Positions 22,927 through 33,581 of a stretch of 64,000 nucleotides of DNA are shown here, piece by piece. A model generated the notes under the pieces. The model made no database searches. It was not told the DNA's origin and was given only the letters and a program-made list of their open reading frames with translations. This DNA comes from Nelumbo lutea (Eukaryota > Streptophyta > Magnoliopsida > Proteales > Nelumbonaceae). The position numbers and the translations under genes are program-made. The stretch lies in the NCBI GenBank assembly GCA_022828595.1, contig JAKGHH010000001.1, forward strand, positions 145,161,017-145,225,016, given 5' to 3'. Position 1 is the stretch's first letter; each line of letters begins with the position of its first letter.

Positions 22927-22999
22927 GGGGATGTAGCTCAGATGGTAGAGCGCTCGCTTAGCATGCGAGAGGCACGGGGATCGATACCCCGCATCTCCA
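22927..22999 (+). tRNA. tRNA-Ala (AGC)
   Basis: 73 nt fold as a full cloverleaf: acceptor GGGGATG paired with CATCTCC and discriminator A, D arm with TAGCTCAGATGG (box A), anticodon stem CTCGC with loop TTAGCAT giving anticodon AGC at 22960-22962, and T arm CGGGG/CCCCG with ATCGATA (box B). There is no intron and no encoded CCA. A T4 Pol III terminator starts at 23000. The G-U-type and stem pairings are intact. Confidence 0.97.
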
Positions 23000-23123
23000 T
23001 TTTCCTCGCAATAAATTTTTTTTTATAGCTTCTATCTCTGTTGATTTTTTCGATGTAACGATTACCAAAAGACGGCGTAATTATTATATTATTTATAGAC
23101 TGGCCTTCAATTAATAATATAAC

Positions 23124-23196
23124 GGGGATGTAGCTCAGATGGTAGAGCGCTCGCTTAGCATGCGAGAGGCACGGGGATCGATACCCCGCATCTCCA
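23124..23196 (+). tRNA. tRNA-Ala (AGC), second copy
   Basis: Identical over all 73 nt to the gene at 22927-22999, 197 bp downstream in the same orientation; anticodon AGC at 23157-23159 and T4 terminator at 23197-23200. The flanks differ between the copies apart from AT-rich composition. Confidence 0.97.
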
Positions 23197-23524
23197 TTTT
23201 AAATTTTTTACATCTCTGATTCCGACCATGATAATCCAAACGGGGCCTAAGTTTCTGAGTAGTAGTAGGAGGAGGAGGCTTTTTATTAGAAGAATTTTCT
23301 AAATAGTGACTGGTTTTTTCAACATTGAAGATGACGCATATTACGCTAGCTTCTATTGGAGAGATAAAAATAGGTTGCAGAGGGGGGTCTGCTTTTGGGA
23401 ACCAGGTTGAAAATTTTGTAAGGATGGGCCAAAGATTTTTATACTGCAATTTGCAAATGATTGTCTTAAGAAACTATTAACTAAAATTATGAAAATTCCC
23501 ATTAAAGTTAATTAATTATAAATT

Positions 23525-25960
23525 CTACTTAGGAACGCCCATCATCAATGGTAGGATGACTAAAAATACCTTCCAAAACCTCCGTAAGAAAATTGTAAGT
23601 AAACTTGCCAAATGGAAGAAGAATACCCTCTTTATGGCAGGTAGAATCACTTTGTTCAATTCTACTATAAACATGATCTCGCAATTTATTTTCCTACGAC
23701 CAATTCCAAGGGTAGAAAGCCAATTCATCTAATGAATTGGGAAAGAGCTTGTACTCCAAAAAGTAAGGGAGGAATGGGGTTCAAAAATCTTCTTTAGATT
23801 AATGAAACTAATCTAACCAAATTGAGATGAAAAATTCTCAAACCTTTTGGGTCAAAGTTGTGAAAAGCAAGTACCTTAAAAATAATAATTTTAAAATAAA
23901 AAAAAAAAGGTGTTTCATAGGCTTGGAGAGGGATATTAAAGGTTAGAGAACTTCTAGACAAAGGAAATTATTGGGAGATTAACAATGGTAGATCAGTGAA
24001 TTTCTAGAAAGATAGATGGATTGGAGAAAAGGTAAAAGCCAAATTGATACCTCGAGAAGCTATTGTTAATGAGGAGCTCTTAGTTAATGATGTTATTGAT
24101 CAAGAAAGGAAGGTATAGAGGAAGGAGAAAATCTGGAATCTTGTTCCAAACAATGTTTGACTAAAAATCAAGGTTACATTCATCTCTTCAAACCAAAAAG
24201 AGGATAAGTTGATTTGATGGTTTAATTCTAACAGCAAGTTTTCTTCCAAATCTGCCTACAATTAACCATTTATTGAATCCCGTGAATGGTTACAATTGGA
24301 ATAATATTGTCTCAAATCTCAAGTGCCCTCCAAAACTGCATGTTTTTATGTACCTTTTATTGAATAATAGACTTCCCACAAAGTCTTTTCTAAGATTTAG
24401 AGGAGTGAATACTGATGGAGATTGTAATATTTGTGGGGAGGAAGAGGATGTGAATCATTTTTATAGAGGTTGCTCCTTTTGTGAAGAAATGTTGGTTGAT
24501 TTTTAATCCAGCTATCCAAGGTTTGGATGATCAATAAGGTCTTTTAGAGATTGGTGGTTGGACTTTTTAATAACTTATCGAGTGTGGGGGAAAGGTTAAG
24601 AGAAAAATTCGTCTTCCTCCTATGGCAGCTTTGGAAAATAAAAAACATGTGAGTTTTTTAAAATATCTTGATACCCCATACTAAGTCATTGGATAAAGCC
24701 CTTGTCCCTTTTGTTGAATTTCAGGGTAGCGTGTCTGAGTTCAAGGGAGAGAATAGTAATTAAGAGTTGTAGCTATATAAGATGGACCCTCCTTGAGATA
24801 GGAGTGATTAAAATAAATTTTGATGTATCACGTTTGGAAGGGGTATGTGCACCATTGCTACTTTATCTAGTAACCATCTCAGTGACGTGTTGGATTTCAA
24901 AGCCTGTAAATTGGGCCTTTCTTCTATTAATAAAGTTAGGGGTGTTTATGTTAAATGTCAAACTGACCAAATTGATTAAATCAGCCCAACCCAATTTGAG
25001 TTGGTCAGTTTTTTAAAGTCATTGGTCGGTTTCAGTTTGTATGAAAAAAATAAACCGATAACCCGGGTCAGTTTCGATTTTCATGTATGAAAAAATGAAG
25101 TCAAACCAAACTGAACCAATTCTATATTTTTAAGTAATTATTAATTAGTCCCTACCCTATGTTAAATGTTGATATATTTTATTTGTGTTTTGTTTGAACT
25201 TTGAAAAAAATATGGTTATTTATCACAAAAACTAAAAAGGTAAAACCAATACAAATATACTTCAATAGTTTTGTATAAAATTAAATATATATTGACAAAA
25301 AAAATCAGTTTTACATAAAAAATTAATCGATTTAAATATATATTTTGGTTTTGCATAAAAACTAAAAAGAAATAAACTTAAGTATAAATAGATATTTAGA
25401 TATAGATATTTTAGTTTAAAAGATATATAAAAATCGACTAAACCAATAAATCGACTCAAACTGACCCTTCATGTTTGGGTTGGTTTTGCTTCAAGGTCAA
25501 TCGGTTTCAGTTTAATCAATAGATAAACCGATTAGGTCAAGTCGATTGAAAAAAATGACTCAAACCAACCCAACCCAACCCATGAACACCCCTAAATAAA
25601 GCTAAAACCTGGGCTGCTTGGGGGCCCCATAATTTGGCCAGAATTTCATGAATTATTCTCTCATTATAGAAGGTGGCTCCAAGTTTGTGATCTCATGCCT
25701 TAATCATGTAAGGCCTTGCTCGTGGAACCTGCAGAACGTCACTCACGACTGTTGGGAGCTGAAGGAGAGGTGCAAAAAGGGAATCATCTACAGACATGTC
25801 TACCACGAGGTAAATCAAACTACAAATTGGATGGCTCACCATGTACATGAAGTTCATGGTTTTGTTTCTTTAAATCATTAATCTCCCTTGGTCTTTTGGT
25901 TTTATTTGTTCCATTGATTTGTAGGGACATGCTAAACCCCCGTCTTATGTAGCCCTTTCT
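23525..25960 (+). mobile_element. LINE (L1-like) 3' part, decayed and interrupted
   Basis: Plus-strand blocks match the end of plant LINE ORF2. 23528-23735 reads LGTPIINGRMTKNTFQNLRKKIVSKLAKWKK and AGRITLFNSTINMISQF (thumb region after reverse transcriptase). 23745-23800 reads NWERACTPKSKGGMGFKNL. 24273-24506 holds the zinc-binding reverse-transcriptase-associated domain (PPKLHVFMYLLLNNRLPTKSFLRFRG, then CNICGEEEDVNHFYRGC). 24775-24930 starts an RNase H-like domain (GVIKINFDVS), which continues at 25603-25880 (IEGGSKFVISCLN, HVYHEVNQTTNWMAHHVHE). Stops and frameshifts are frequent. The 5' half is absent from the window. Confidence 0.8.
24937..25594. mobile_element. hAT-type element inside the LINE (658 bp)
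   Basis: Ends TAGGGGTGTTTATG and, inversely, TAGGGGTGTTCATG. Flanks AATAAAGT (24929-24936) and AATAAAGC (25595-25602) match at 7 of 8. The inside has repeated TCGGTTTCAGTTT-like motifs and no ORF. It splits the LINE RNase H domain. Confidence 0.88.
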
Positions 25961-26655
25961 AGTCTTATAAAAAGAAAAGGTTGCAGAAGACAGGGAACAA
26001 TAGAGCCATGAAAGCCCCCAATGAGAAACTTTGGCTGCACACTCTAAGCAGGAATTCCTACCCAAAGTGCACAACTTTGTGTCATGTCGAAGCTAAAGCC
26101 ACTCTTGTAGCAGCACCCTAGAATATATTACTCCAAGCCTTTGTTTCAAACTTTACGGCTTTATTGTATCGATGCTCTTTCTTACAGTACAACAAAACAT
26201 CTTTCAAAGTTAGTTTTATGTTGGTACGCTCTGGCTTTATATTATATTTGGCATGCTCAAAATGAAGTGTTTTAAAGACTGCCAAGTCTTGGTCCATTGG
26301 GTAGTAAGGAAACTAAATAACTTGTTTAATGGCGTCCAAAATCTCAGCCTGGAGGTTATATCAATGTCTGATCAAAAACCTAAGTTTAATTTGAATATCA
26401 ATCCTCGTATCCAATTAATTTATTTTCTGATGGAGGATTTATATCTACAACATCCTGCTCTTTTGGAGCTATTTGTTTATCTAATACTCTCTCTTGTCTA
26501 GGTGTAGTCGGTGGAAAGGCTCGGGGTTCCGCAGAGGAAGCCAAATTGTAGGCTATATTCCAAGGAATCTCTTTTGCAAAGCATATGAGAGCTAGCCATA
26601 TCCTTATTTGTTCGGACTCCTTGCTCATTGGTGGTGCAAGCGTTGAAGATTAATG
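25961..26655. other. Intergenic region without recognised gene
   Basis: No gene recognised between the LINE and gypsy element 2. Confidence 0.4.
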
Positions 26656-26660
26656 CTTCT

Positions 26661-27444
26661 TGATGAAGGAAGATTTGGCCTGACCTCATAATCACTCGAC
26701 ACGTGGTGAAGGCAACAGCTCGGCACGACAACACACCCAAGATGTGAGCTCCGAAAAGAAACCAGCGGTCCGAACTCCTTACAAGGAGCCTGAACTCCTC
26801 CTAAGGAGCCCGAGCTCTCCCTTAAGCCCCGAGCCTTGCAAACACAAAGGGCAACGACCCAAACTGGCCTGCCCCATGGCAGTTTGGGACACACCTCTAT
26901 CCGAACTCAAGACTTCACCTCGCTCACCACTCCAGCACTTCGCCTCCAGGACAACAAACTGAACAAACCGTACCACACCTGACACCGAGGAAGTCCTTAC
27001 GTAGGGGCAGTGCACCTGACTAACTTGGGATCTAACGCTTGATAGCCACACTCCAACGGCCACCTGCCACCGCCACCTGCTACCGCTATCTCCAGTTGTA
27101 GAGACGGCTCCGACAAAGAGAGCAGTCGCGGTTCTGTCCCAATAGAGGTGATGACACCCGAATTGGCAGGAGCGCAGGGATAATCATACCCGACTTGACA
27201 GAAGCTTAGGAGTAAGTGCGCGAGGTGGTTATAAAAGGCTCCCTACCCCCAAGAACGAGGTATGTGAATTTTGTGCCATTTGGTTTTTTCTTGCCTTTGA
27301 GAGAATACTAACTTGAGCTTCGGAGCAATCTCACCGGGTTCCTCCCGGAGATTCCCCACCTTCTTCTCTGTTTCAGGCCCCTCTGTTGCTCTAGTCAGAG
27401 GCAAGCTTGTTGACAGCTAAGACCGGCCAGATTGCGCACCATCG
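26661..27444 (+). repeat. 5' LTR of gypsy element 2
   Basis: 784 bp, TGATGAAGG...CACCATCG (the expected final A is mutated to G; the 3' LTR ends CACCATCA). TATAAAA at 27230-27236 is the likely promoter. Confidence 0.92.
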
Positions 27445-27446
27445 AT

Positions 27447-27464
27447 TGGCGCCATCTGTGGGAA
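27447..27464 (+). other. Primer binding site, element 2
   Basis: TGGCGCCATCTGTGGGAA, two bases after the LTR. It is not the initiator-Met type (TGGTATCAGAGC). The exact primer tRNA needs comparison with tRNA 3' ends. Confidence 0.8.
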
Positions 27465-27565
27465 TGCTTCTAAAAGCCTCCCTCTAAAACTCTCATAACC
27501 TCTTTTTTCTCCAAAAAACCCCAACACTCGTGGCTTCTTCCAGCAACGCCGAACGTGGCACGAAG

Positions 27566-29558
27566 ATGAACACCACCGGGGAACAACTTCAAGTGCCTGT
27601 GGTGTGCATCAGATAGTTCACCATCCCCCTTCCGGTGGATGGGATCCCCAGCCTGAATGAGCCACGAACAGTGGCGCTCGTAAACATTCCCGCCATGAAT
27701 GTCCCCTTTCCACTCCCTGTCGAGACAACCTTTACTGAACCAACTATCATCCCCCTGGCGACTAGCCAGAGCCAGTTTGACGACCTGATGCAGTGCATGC
27801 GGGCAATGCAAGCCGAAATGCAACAGTTCCAACAGCATCAACACCAGCAACACCAAGTACTACACCATCTCTCTCAACATCACTATCAGCAGTAGTTACC
27901 TCAACTACCCCTGAATCAGTCACTGCTTCCACCTCGGCACCCTGCTCCGAAGCCGGTTAAGGCCTCCCCTCAAGGTGGACGCCCTCACCGAGGAGAAGCC
28001 TTCCAACTCCAGAACCCCCTAATAGCCAGGCCTCATCCCTAGGCCGAAAGGAAAGGAAAATCACCCCCGCCTCGCAGCTCGCAAGCGGGTCGGGAACCTC
28101 GCCCGCAAAGTCATCACCTCGGCGCTCCAAGCCTGAGTTCCCTCTCACAGAGAACCGATTCAGCACCCTAGCAGCAGACTACCAACATTCCGGGCCCATC
28201 GAGCTTGGCAACACAAAGGCCAGCAGCCCCAGTACCAAGCCCACTCAACAATGAAGGCGCCGATGAAATCGCCGAACCGCCACCCGTGTCCTACCCGAGC
28301 TTAGAGGTAAGGAAAAGACGAGCTTGGATGAGGTAAAAGCTGCCCCAATTCTCTCAGTTCCTTCCCCCCTCGCATCAGAACTCCTGGCAGTCCCCATGCC
28401 CAGGGACTTCAAGCTCCCACCTTTGGACAAGTATGACGGGTCCTTTGACCCCAATGACCACGTCGATGCTTTCCAGTCCCAAATGCACCTCGCTAGGGCC
28501 AGTGAATCATGCATGTGCGTGGCCTTCACCACCACCTTCAAGGGGTGGCCCGCACCTGGTATAGGAACCTAGCCCCCGAGTCAATAAGAAGCTGGACCCA
28601 GTTCGTGCAGGTCTTCACCACACACTTCGTTACCAGCAAGCGGTGCCCCAGAACTGAGGAAAGCATCTTCGGAGTAGTCTAGAGAGAAGGAGAATCCATC
28701 CGGGCCTACATCAAGCGGTTCAATGAAGCGTGCTTGCAAATACTGTGATTAAACCCCGCGGTATAGCTCGCGGCGGCCAAGAGAGGAGTAACACACAAGG
28801 AGTTTAAATGGCACATGGTAGCCAGCCAACCCGCAACCGTGGCCGAATTCCTCAAACTTGCAGACAAGTTCATGAGAACAGAGGAAGAGATCAACCAAAG
28901 GACCGAAGGTGGGGTCGAGAAAAGGAAAAGAGAAGGTGAGCCCTCCAACCCAGGTGATAGAAGAAACCCGACCCAGGAGGTGAAGCCGAGCCAGCCATCC
29001 CGAGCTCCCTTAGTAGTTCGAACGGATTACACGCTGTTAAACACGAGGCGGACCGAGATCTTGATGACGATCAAAGACGCCCAATACGCAAAGTGGCCAC
29101 CTCGCCTAACGAGGAATCCAAACGAGAGAAATAAAAATTTGTACTATATTTTTCATAGAGATCATGGTCATAGTACTGAACAGTGTAATAATCTCCGGGA
29201 TGAGATAGAGGGACTCATCCATTGCGGATACTTGAGAAATTTTGTACAGCATAATAATAATAATAATAAGGCAGGTAAGCAAGGGGAGCACGGAAATGAT
29301 GCCCCTGAATACAGCAGCAGACCAGCCGAAGCGTTGCAACGACAGCCTCCGGAAGAGAGGCCAGTTCGGGGAACCATCCATGTGATAGTGGGAAGTTCGG
29401 TGGTAACAGGGTGTACTTCAGTAGCAGCCCGGATGTCAGTTCGCGAGGTAGCTCGAGAAGAACAGAACCCTCCAAAGAGGCTGAAGACAAAAGAACGATC
29501 TTCACGGAAGATGATGCGTGAGGTATCCACTACCCCCACGATGACGCACTCGTCATAA
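27566..29558 (+). pseudogene. gag pseudogene of element 2
   Basis: A probable start ATG is at 27566 (MNTTGEQ). A first open block (27635-27895) ends in a Gln/His-rich stretch. 28324-28572 contains the gag domain start (PMPRDFKLPPLDKYDGSFDPNDHVDAF), then a frameshift near 28540. The domain continues in other frames (FTTHFVTSKRCP, YIKRFNEA). A long open block (28815-29558) carries the C-terminal part with a degenerate zinc-knuckle (FHRDHGHSTEQC at about 29150-29195) and DEIEGLIHCGYLRNFV. An (AAT)n stretch encodes five Asn. Multiple frame breaks make it non-functional. Confidence 0.85.
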
Positions 29559-30088
29559 AACTAAGGATCAGCGACTTCGAAGTCAGGCGCGTACTAGTGG
29601 ATTCAGGTAGTTCGACGGACATCCTCTTCAAGTCGACGTTTGACCAGCTGGAGTTGCGGAGAAGCGAGTTGAAACCCGCATACACTCCTCTGGTTGGCTT
29701 CAGCGTAGTGGAAGTCAGGCCCCTCGGGATTATAGCAATACCTGTGGAAGTCGGCACATGGCCTTGCGCGGCCAGACTCAACCACGATTTCTTGGTGGTC
29801 GTGACCCCCTCCCCATACAATGCCATAATAGGGCAGCCAATTACGCATATTCTGAGGGCAGTGGTCTCCACCTACTATCTGGCAATGAAGTTCTCCACAA
29901 ACTTCGGTGTGGGGGTAGCGCGGGGCGACCAGCTTGAGTCTCACAAGTGTTATGTTGCCGCCCTGAAGGGAAAAACCAAGGCAGCCGACGACCTCGAGCT
30001 GGAGCGGCCTACGGAGCAGGGCGAGGAACGAGCTTCGCCCACGGAGGAAATGGTCGCAATCCCAACCTCGGCTACGGATCTAGCTTGA
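29540..30088 (+). pseudogene. Aspartic protease of element 2
   Basis: The open block 29597-30088 encodes a gypsy-type aspartic protease with the catalytic motif DSGSSTDI intact, then RPLGIIAIPVEVG and NAIIGQPITHILRAVVSTYYLAMKF. An in-frame TGA at about 29518-29520 separates it from the upstream part of the same frame. The domain itself shows no internal stop. Confidence 0.85.
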
Positions 30089-30119
30089 ATACTACAGATC
30101 GGTGCTTCCGTCAAGGATC

Positions 30120-33100
30120 CTCTACGAACCGAACTAGTGAGTTTCTTACTTCAAAATTTAGATATTTTTGCATGGTCCGCGGCTGATATGCCCGGTATTG
30201 ACCATGGCCTTATAACTCACAAACTTAACACTGACCCTGTAGTCAGACCCATTAGACAGAAGAAACGCAACTTAGCCCCAGAGCGCTAGAGGGCGGTCGA
30301 CGAAGAGGTCGAAAAGCTCCTCGCAGCGGACTTCATAAGGGAAGTTCATCACCCGAGCTGGGTAGCCAACCTAGTGCTGGTGAAAAAAGCAAACGGCAAG
30401 TGGCGCATGTGCGTCGACTACATCGACCTGAACCGAGATTGCCCAAAAGACCGGTTCCCCCTACCCCGAATTAACCACCTAGTGGACGCGACCTCGGGAC
30501 ATGAGCTACTAAGCTTCTTGGACGTCTACTCAGGCTACAACCAAATCAAGATGGACCAGTCCGATGAGGAAAAAATGAGCTTCATAACCGAGTTCGACCT
30601 GTACTGCTACAAGGTAATGCCCTTCGGACTGAAGAATGCTGGGGTGACCATCCAGAGACTTGTAAATAAGCTGTTTCGGCTCTTAATTGGCACGAAAATA
30701 TAATGTTATGTAGACGACATGGTCGTCAAGACGCAGTTTTCACAGGAATTAATATGAGACTTAGATTTTGTCTTCCAAATTCTGCGTCAAGTTAGCATGA
30801 AAACTGAACCCCAACAAATGTGTCTTCGGTGTCACCTCAGGTAAGTTCCTAGGGTACATTGTCAACCGGCGCGGTATTGAGGCCAACCCGGACAAGATAA
30901 AGGCCGTCCTAGATATGAGACCACCCCAAAAAGTAAAAGAAGTTCAGAAGCTAAATGGCCGCATAGCCGCTCTGAGTCGCTTCATGTCCAAATCAGTAGA
31001 CCGTTGTCTGCATTTCTTGAAGGCAATCAAAGGCAAAGGATTTGAATGGACCCAAGATTTCCAGCTCGCGTTCGACGAGCTAAAGAGCTACCTCGCCACT
31101 ATGCTAACCTTAGCTAGGCCCGAGGAGGGCGAGGTCTTAGAACTATACCTCTCGGCGAGCGACGAAGTGGTCAGTTCGATACTCATAAAAGAAGTAGATC
31201 GGGTCTAGCGACCTGTCTATTATGTTAGTAAAATTCTATAGGGAGCAGAGATGAGATACCCGCAAATAGAAAAGCTAGCGTATGCATTGGTAATTGTAGC
31301 TCGGAAAAAACGCCCATATTTCCAGGCTCACACTGTCACCGTCTTGACTAACAAACCTCTGAGACAAGTCTTACTCAAGCCCGAGGTTTCCGGTTGGCTG
31401 ACGAAGTGGGCCATCGAACTCAGTGAGTACGACCTCTAGTATAAACCATGAACTGCTATTAACGCCCAAGCCTTAGTAGATTTTATCACCGAGTGCACGC
31501 TTAGCCTCAAAGTCCCTAGGCTGGTTGAGCCTGAGATCCCCAGTTCGGGTGAGCCTGGAGCTCCCAAGCCAATAAAGTCTAAACCCCGTGAAGTAGCAGC
31601 CAATGTGGCATCTCTCCTGGTTAAGCCAAATGCGAACTGGGATGAAGAGCCCTGGATCCTTCACGTAGATGGCTCCTCGAACCAGTAGGGCAGCGGGGCT
31701 GGAATAGTGCTACGCAGCTCAGGTGGCATGAAATTGGAATACGCACTACGCTTTGGGTTCACGGTCCAACAACGAGGCGGAGTACGAGGCACTGATAGTC
31801 AGGCTGAACCTAGCGCAAAAGGTAAGAGCAAAGCACATAGTTTTCTGCAGTGATTCCAGCTCATGGTCAACCAGGTTACGGGCGAATACGAAGCACGTAA
31901 GCTCACTATGATCGCATACTTGGCAAAAGTAAAGGAGGCTCTGCTCAACTTCCAGTCACACTTCATCAGGAAAATCCCGAGGTTAGAGAACACTAAGGCC
32001 AACACCCTATCCCGGTTAGCCAGCACGAGTCACAACACCACGAGAACCGTGTACATAGAGGACTTACCTCGGCCTAGCATTCTCGGTGGGGCAGAGGAGG
32101 TCGCTCCCATCCTTGAAGCAGAGTTGAGCTGGATCGACCCACTCGCGAGCTTCTTGCTAGATAGAACCCTCCCTGTGGACCACAATGCAGCCAAGAGGGT
32201 GCAGCGCCAGGTAGCCAAATACGTCATAATAGATGAACGGTTGTACCGTTGGTCCTACACGCTCCTCTACCTGCGTTGCTTACGACCTGCCAAAGCCGAG
32301 CTCGTACTCTGCGACACTCATGAAGGCCTGTGCGGCGGACACCTTGGGGGCAGAGCCCTCGCCCAAAAGGCACATCGACAAGGATACTACTGGCCAACGA
32401 TGAATGCAGAAGCTGTCGAGCTTGTCAGAAAATGCGACAAGTGTCAGAAGCATGTCAATATCCACCATCAGCCTGCTGTCGACCTCAAGTACCTCACCAG
32501 TCCATGGCCCTTTGCACAATGGGGCATCGACCTCCTGGGACCATTCCCGCCAGCAACAGGTGGGAGAAAGTTCCTAGTGGTGGCAGTAGATTACTTCACA
32601 AAGTGGATAGAAGTCGAACCTCTAGCAACAGTTACAGCCCAAAATACAGAACTTCTTTTGGAAGAGCATAGTATGTCGCTTCGGGCTACCTCGGGTACTA
32701 ATCTCTGACAACGGCAAATAGTTCGAGGATATCAAGTTCCAAGAATGGTGTCAGAATATGGGAATTCATCAGAACTTCACATCGGTCGCACACCCGCATG
32801 CAAACGATCAAACAGAGGTAATGAACAGAGCCATCCTCTGCAGACTGAAAGCACGACTAGACTGAGCTAAAGGGTTGTGGGCGGATGAGCTACCAAGTGT
32901 TTTATGGGCTAACCGGACTACAGAAAAAACCGCCACGAGAGAGATCCCCTTTAACCTCACCTACGGCACTGAAGCGGAAATCCCAGCGGAAATCGAAATA
33001 CCTACACTGCGACTAGAAGCATATGACGATCAGACAAACGGAGATGAGTTACGTACCAACCTCGACCTACTGGATGAGGTAAGAGACCTCGCGCACATTC

Positions 33101-33290
33101 TGACAGCGGCCTACCAGCAGCAAGTAGCTCGATACTACAACGCCAGAGTAAAGAAGCGAAGCTTCCGAGTCGGCGACCTGGTTCTCTGTAAGATCATGGT
33201 ACCCAAACCCGGCGTGAGCAAACTTGGACCAAATTGGGAAGGGGGGCATACGAGCTCGAAACCTTAGAGGGCAAACAAGTACCCCGAACA
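30120..33290 (+). pseudogene. pol pseudogene: RT, RNase H, second RNase H, integrase
   Basis: Reverse transcriptase: FAWSAADMPGIDHG (about 30160-30200), WRMCVDYIDLNRDCPKDRFPLPRI, LDVYSGYNQIKM, VMPFGLKNAG (30374-30703); a TAA at 30701-30703 stands one codon before the CYVDDM catalytic site. RNase H: 31130-31440 (LSASDEVVSSILIKEVD, YPQIEKLAYALVIVARK). Second RNase H: WILHVDGSSNQ with a stop at about 31688, then NNEAEYEALI and DSS in a shifted frame, MVNQVTGEY. Integrase: 32280-32690 with HxxxxGGHLGGR, CDKCQ zinc site and WGIDLLGPFP; the second catalytic block SDNGK, EWC, HPHANDQTE follows in another frame; 32875-33267 gives the C-terminal part. At least five stops or shifts disable it. Confidence 0.92.
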
Positions 33291-33581
33291 TGAAACATCG
33301 TCAACTTAAGGCGATACTACCTATAAACCACCAAGTGAAGTGGACAAAATCGCTACCAGAGACTAAGTATTAACAGGGACACCGGCATCTCAGAGACTAA
33401 GTATTAACACCAAAACAGGCCGTGCAAGTGCAGTAACCCGGGCAAGAAACAGATCGGGTACATGGTCAGTTAAGCAAATACGATCAGTTCGGGAAAAAGA
33501 ACAACCAACACTTAACCAAAAGAAAAGTCATTCCATTTCAAAATAAGGTAGTGTACATTTCGAACAAAAAAAATTTACATT

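Noticed and set aside
29106..29539. Minus-strand frames of 91-123 codons opposite gag
   Set aside because: Shadows of the gag frame; the plus strand has the recognisable domain.
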